From assembly GCA_900757145.1 (NCBI GenBank), contig CAAEMT010000044.1:1-43371 (forward strand): 43,371 nucleotides of DNA, given 5' to 3'. This DNA is from Lachnospiraceae bacterium (GTDB taxonomy: Bacteria > Bacillota > Clostridia > Lachnospirales > Lachnospiraceae). The position numbers were made by a program, and so were the translations under genes. This document shows, in pieces, positions 40,618-43,371 of the stretch (position 1 is its first letter; each line of letters starts with the position of its first letter). A model generated the notes under the pieces. It saw only the letters and a list, made by a program, of their open reading frames with translations, was not told the DNA's origin and did no database searches.

Positions 40618-41776
40618 AAAATTAACAGTATGTTTACTGGCTTCCGCACTGGCGCTTGGCGTTTGCGGTATGTCCGCACAATGTGAAGAAACAGTGCAGG
40701 CAGAGAAAGGCACAGAGGTTACGATCACGGATATGATCGGCAGAGAAGTTACAATAACTCCGGGAGAGTATGAACGGGTAGTTTGTATCGGCGCAGGCGC
40801 GTTGAGAATGTACAGCTATGTGGGCGATACGGGACTTTTGTGCGGAGTGGAGGATATTGATAATATTGACCTGGCAGAACGACCGATGATGTTTGACTCA
40901 GTTGCCAGACCTTATGTACTGGCGTATGGCGATACGTTTCAAACGCTGCCGTCCTGCGGCGTAGGCGGACCGATGGCTCAGGCTGCGGAAGCAGAGAAGA
41001 TTCTTGCCTGTGAACCGGATATTGTGATCTCTGAATTTGAAGATGTTGAGAAGGAAGACGCTCTGCAGGAGCAGCTTGGTGTTCCTGTTATCACACTGAA
41101 AGCCGGACCGAAAGGAGTTTTTGACGAGGCATTTGCCGGATCTATGGAATTGCTCGGCACAGTTTTTTCGGTGGAAGAAAGAGCACGGACATTGGTGGAT
41201 TTTGTTGAAGCTGAGGCAGGGGAAATTTCTTCGAGGACGGCAGAGATTCCGGAGAAAGAGAAGCCGGGGGTATATATTTGCGGTCTGGGTAACTGGGGAA
41301 CCACAGACCATTTGATGACTGCAGAACATTTTCCTTCTCTGGACATAGCAAATGTAAAAAATGTGCTGAATGATAGCGGAATGGAAGGAATCCAGCCTAT
41401 TGAAGAAGAAATGTTTGTAGCGCTTGGGGATGAGATGGATATTATGATTATAGATGCGGCAGCAGTAAAAAATATTGCTCCGCTGTATCAGGAAGATCCG
41501 ACAATGTTTGATACCTGCAAGGCTTGGCGGGAGGGGGAAGTTTATCTGGAGATGGCGTATAATGCTTATTATACAAATTTTGAGATAGCCCTTCTCAACA
41601 GTTGGTTTGTGGCTAAAACTGTTTATCCTGAGGCGTTTGAAGATATAGACCTGACTGAAAAGACAAACGAGATTACGGAGATGTTTCTTGGACAGGAACT
41701 TGCGGAAGAAATTTTTGCATGTCCAACGAGCTTTGGAGGATATCAGAAAATCAATACAGAAACCTTTTTTGGGTAA
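40607..41776 (+). CDS. FecB/BtuF-type substrate-binding protein
   Basis: This 389-residue exported protein has a signal peptide in residues 1-26. The start at 40607 follows GGGAGGAACAGGG. The fold is the two-lobed type III binding protein: VTITDMIGREVTITPGEYERVV opens lobe one, PDIVISEFEDVEKEDALQEQLG is in lobe one, and the typical YNAYYTNFEIALLNSWFVAK with VYPEAFEDIDL is near the end. The signal ends LGVCGMSAQC, and neither cysteine sits in a normal lipobox. The mature domain lacks an obvious metal-binding cluster. It should bind a siderophore, heme or corrinoid. Confidence 0.88.
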   Translation: MKAKKLTVCLLASALALGVCGMSAQCEETVQAEKGTEVTITDMIGREVTITPGEYERVVCIGAGALRMYSYVGDTGLLCGVEDIDNIDLAERPMMFDSVARPYVLAYGDTFQTLPSCGVGGPMAQAAEAEKILACEPDIVISEFEDVEKEDALQEQLGVPVITLKAGPKGVFDEAFAGSMELLGTVFSVEERARTLVDFVEAEAGEISSRTAEIPEKEKPGVYICGLGNWGTTDHLMTAEHFPSLDIANVKNVLNDSGMEGIQPIEEEMFVALGDEMDIMIIDAAAVKNIAPLYQEDPTMFDTCKAWREGEVYLEMAYNAYYTNFEIALLNSWFVAKTVYPEAFEDIDLTEKTNEITEMFLGQELAEEIFACPTSFGGYQKINTETFFG

Positions 41777-41796
41777 AGGTAAAACGGAGAGTATAT

Positions 41797-42390
41797 ATGG
41801 AAAAAAGTGACATAATTGAATTTTTCAACCGTTGTGCTCCAAACTGGGACGCAGAGATGGTAAAAAATGATGAAATTATCCGGAAGATTTTAAATAATGC
41901 TCAAGTCAGAGAGAATATGGATATTTTGGACGTAGCCTGTGGTACAGGCGTGATGATTCCCTACTATCTGGAAAGAAAAGTGTCCTCTGTTACGGGCATT
42001 GATATTTCGCCGGAAATGGCAAAGATCGCTTCTCAAAAATATGCTGCTGAGAACCGCGTGAGGATTATCTGCGGGGATGTTGAGTCAGTCGAATTTGATA
42101 CTGTTTTTGATGCGGTTATTGTTTATAATGCGTTTCCTCATTTTCCAGAACCGAAGAATTTGATAGAGAAGCTGGCTTCTTTAGTGAAAGAGAACGGGCG
42201 GCTTACAATTGCTCACGGGGCGAGTCGGGAAAATATAGACAGGCATCATAAAGAAGCTGCAGGCAAGGTATCTAATGGTTTGATGTCGGCAGACAGGTTG
42301 AAAACGTTATTTGAACCTTATTTTGAAGTAGAAGTTATAATCTCAGATGAGCAGATGTATCAAGTGGCAGGTGTAAAACGGAAGAAATAA
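41797..42390 (+). CDS. Class I SAM-dependent methyltransferase
   Basis: This 197-residue Rossmann-fold methyltransferase is the last gene of the uptake operon, starting 20 bp after the binding-protein stop (ATG at 41797). It has the SAM-binding motif ILDVACGTGVMIPYYL (near 44-59), then VTGIDISPEMAKIAS, a CGDVE motif III and YNAFPHFPEPKNLI, the usual substrate loop. Small methyltransferases of this kind recur in iron- or corrinoid-uptake operons of anaerobes. The substrate is not known. Modification of the imported ligand is a plausible role. Confidence 0.85.
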   Translation: MEKSDIIEFFNRCAPNWDAEMVKNDEIIRKILNNAQVRENMDILDVACGTGVMIPYYLERKVSSVTGIDISPEMAKIASQKYAAENRVRIICGDVESVEFDTVFDAVIVYNAFPHFPEPKNLIEKLASLVKENGRLTIAHGASRENIDRHHKEAAGKVSNGLMSADRLKTLFEPYFEVEVIISDEQMYQVAGVKRKK

Positions 42391-42398
42391 AAGAGTGT

Positions 42399-42430
42399 TA
42401 ATGTTACAGGTAATGTTACGGTAAAGTTAC
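42399..42430 (+). promoter_or_regulatory. Three phased direct repeats upstream of the nuoE-like promoter
   Basis: TAATGTTAC (42399-42407), TAATGTTAC (42411-42419) and TAAAGTTAC (42422-42430) repeat every 11-12 bp, about one helical turn, and end 10 bp before the -35 box. The TTACA-type cores resemble the sites of OmpR/PhoB-family response regulators (PhoP sites in Bacillus are TTAACA-like repeats of this spacing). The exact regulator is unknown. Confidence 0.55.
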
Positions 42431-42440
42431 ATAAAAAATA

Positions 42441-42469
42441 TTGTATTTTCGGCGTTTTTCATATATAAT
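42441..42469 (+). promoter_or_regulatory. Promoter of the nuoE-nuoF-like operon
   Basis: TTGTAT (42441-42446) and a perfect TATAAT (42464-42469) are 17 bp apart. Transcription should begin near 42476. It is the only good promoter between the methyltransferase gene and the nuoE-like gene, and it lies upstream of the terminator hairpin. Confidence 0.65.
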
Positions 42470-42493
42470 TGTATAAAAATACGCCCGTGATCT

Positions 42494-42572
42494 ACAGCGT
42501 CAGTGTACGGGAATACTCATGATTGAAGAAGCAGTATGATTCCTGTACACTGGCGCTGTTTTTGATTTTTTG
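42494..42572 (+). terminator. Terminator-like hairpin between the promoter and the nuoE-like gene (attenuator or small RNA end)
   Basis: A 15-bp stem pairs 42494-42508 with 42545-42559 (one G-U pair). The loop contains further pairing of GGAATACT with AGTAT-GA-TTCC. T-rich sequence follows directly (TTTTTGATTTTTTG). The predicted transcript start is only about 18 nt upstream, so the hairpin would end a leader RNA of about 90-95 nt unless readthrough is allowed. It may also end the upstream uptake operon. Confidence 0.7.
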
Positions 42573-42605
42573 TTGCGGTGCAAATACGGAAGGAGGATTT
42601 ATTCT

Positions 42606-43088
42606 ATGCTTGATCAGTCGTATTATCAGAAAGCAGACGAGATTATTGCGAGCCACGGCAGAAAGAGCAGTTCGCTGATCCCGATCATGCAGGATATTCA
42701 GGAGGAATACCGCTATCTGCCGGGAGAGCTGCTGACGTATGTAGCCGGTCAGATCGGAGTGACAGAAGCGAAGGCATACAGTGTTGCTACATTTTATGAG
42801 AATTTTTCTTTTGAGGCAAAGGGAAAATATGTGATCAAGGTCTGTGACGGTACAGCCTGTCACGTAAGAAAATCAATGCCAGTGCTTGATGCGATCAACA
42901 AAAAGCTAGGTCTTAGCAAAAACAGGAAGACAACATCAGATATGCTTTTTACGGTAGAGACAGTATCCTGTCTTGGAGCCTGTGGACTTGCTCCGACAAT
43001 GATGGTCAATGATGAGGTATATCCGCGCATGACGCCGGAAGCGGCAGAGGCGCTGATCGATAGATTAAAGGGAGGTGAAGGAGCATGA
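42606..43088 (+). CDS. NuoE/HydC-like [2Fe-2S] NADH-oxidoreductase subunit
   Basis: This 160-residue protein starts at the ATG at 42606 behind GGAAGGAGG; the frame extends to 42570 but lacks a site there. It has a helical N-terminal part (SYYQKADEIIASHGRKSSSLIP) and a thioredoxin-like domain with the four cysteine ligands in CDGTAC and CLGAC, as in the 24-kDa subunit of complex I and HydC of bifurcating hydrogenases. The segment VYPRMTPEAAEALIDRLKGG closes the protein. It overlaps the next gene in an ATGA arrangement. In Clostridia such subunits belong to electron-bifurcating hydrogenases or formate dehydrogenases; which one is outside the window. Confidence 0.93.
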   Translation: MLDQSYYQKADEIIASHGRKSSSLIPIMQDIQEEYRYLPGELLTYVAGQIGVTEAKAYSVATFYENFSFEAKGKYVIKVCDGTACHVRKSMPVLDAINKKLGLSKNRKTTSDMLFTVETVSCLGACGLAPTMMVNDEVYPRMTPEAAEALIDRLKGGEGA

Positions 43089-43371
43089 TAGAGAGCAGAG
43101 AAGCGCTGCAGCAGACGAGAGAAGAAGCAAAGAAAGTATTGGATTCGTATGATTGCCGGATCCTTGTCTGTTCCGGTACCGGCTGTATTGCGACCGGTTC
43201 CGAAAAGATCTATGAGAAATTTGTGGAAGTCTGCAAAGATGCTCCCGGAATCTTTCTTGAGTTTGCGCCACATGATGAGGGGGATCATGTCGGAGTAAAG
43301 AAGACAGGCTGTCAGGGAATCTGTGAGCTGGGGCCTCTTGTACGCATTCAGAAAAAGGATAAGGTGATCCA
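43085..43371 (+). CDS. NuoF/HydB-like NADH-binding subunit, N-terminal fragment (runs off the window)
   Basis: The first 95 residues are visible. They form the thioredoxin-like [2Fe-2S] domain that precedes the NADH/FMN domain in HydB-type proteins, with ligands in CSGTGC (near 29-34) and CQGIC (near 75-79). In complex I NuoF this extra domain is absent, so the presence of the domain points to the HydB type of bifurcating complexes. The FMN, NADH and C-terminal 4Fe-4S parts lie outside the window. The ATG at 43085 overlaps the upstream stop. Translation is probably coupled. Confidence 0.9.
   Translation, partial: MIESREALQQTREEAKKVLDSYDCRILVCSGTGCIATGSEKIYEKFVEVCKDAPGIFLEFAPHDEGDHVGVKKTGCQGICELGPLVRIQKKDKVI

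Noticed and set aside
1..43371. CRISPR arrays, tRNA, rRNA, prophage genes
   Set aside because: No regular repeat-spacer pattern, cloverleaf, rRNA segment or phage structural gene was recognised on either strand by eye.

Overview
The window looks like a chromosomal segment of an anaerobic, Gram-positive Clostridia bacterium, most likely a Lachnospiraceae-type gut organism with acetogen-like redox metabolism. The reasons are strong AGGAGG-type ribosome binding sites, promoters of the TTGNNN-N17-TATAAT type, a MetF/MetV/RnfC-type methylene-tetrahydrofolate reductase operon, the first subunits of an electron-bifurcating NADH dehydrogenase or hydrogenase (NuoE/NuoF-like), a BceAB-type transporter and GHKL/LytTR signalling. 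No rRNA, tRNA or CRISPR was seen. The genus is an inference.

Layout, left to right. 1-158: the 3' end of a group II intron (C-terminus of the maturase, then domains V and VI). 201-4614: coenzyme A supply. panT and coaX run leftward, coaBC runs rightward, and a GH125 mannosidase follows. 4815-8309: a one-carbon operon made of a MetV-RnfC fusion, a second MetV and MetF, preceded by a strikingly folded leader. 8609-14059: a small conserved protein, a MoxR/VWA pair, the Mrp carrier ATPase and uracil permease UraA. 14248-15969 (minus): a DMT exporter and a membrane muralidase with a lysine-repeat tail. 16349-24754: a visibly AT-richer block holding a BMP-type nucleoside ABC importer, a nucleoside hydrolase, a TauE/SafE permease, a LysR regulator and an amidohydrolase-fold protein that lacks its usual catalytic residues. 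24832-30212: a GHKL kinase and LytTR regulator divergent from a BceAB-like exporter, with long direct repeats between them. 30326-38638: a DUF5107 protein, flavodoxin, a DUF3786 protein, a hypothetical protein, glutamine synthetase and a two-gene ABC exporter. 38786-42390: an iron- or corrinoid-type FecBCD importer with a small methyltransferase. 42606-end: NuoE-like and NuoF-like subunits, cut by the window edge.

How they fit together. PanT, CoaX and CoaBC import pantothenate and take it to phosphopantetheine. MetF, MetV and RnfC would reduce methylene-THF and pass electrons through flavin and Fe-S centres, while the NuoE/NuoF pair at the right end would handle NADH. Mrp could load Fe-S clusters for both. 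The 16-24 kb block reads as a scavenging cassette: import a nucleoside, cleave it, export or import a by-product, and possibly process a ring compound under LysR control.

The most noteworthy signals are regulatory or architectural: a two-bulged-A hairpin before panT that resembles the pan motif; an unidentified three-helix leader before the MetV-RnfC operon; the MetV duplication and fusion; the degenerate amidohydrolase; 50-bp-spaced direct repeats before bceAB; and three helically phased direct repeats plus a terminator hairpin between promoter and gene at the nuoE-like operon. All promoter, operator and RNA calls were made by eye and are unproven.
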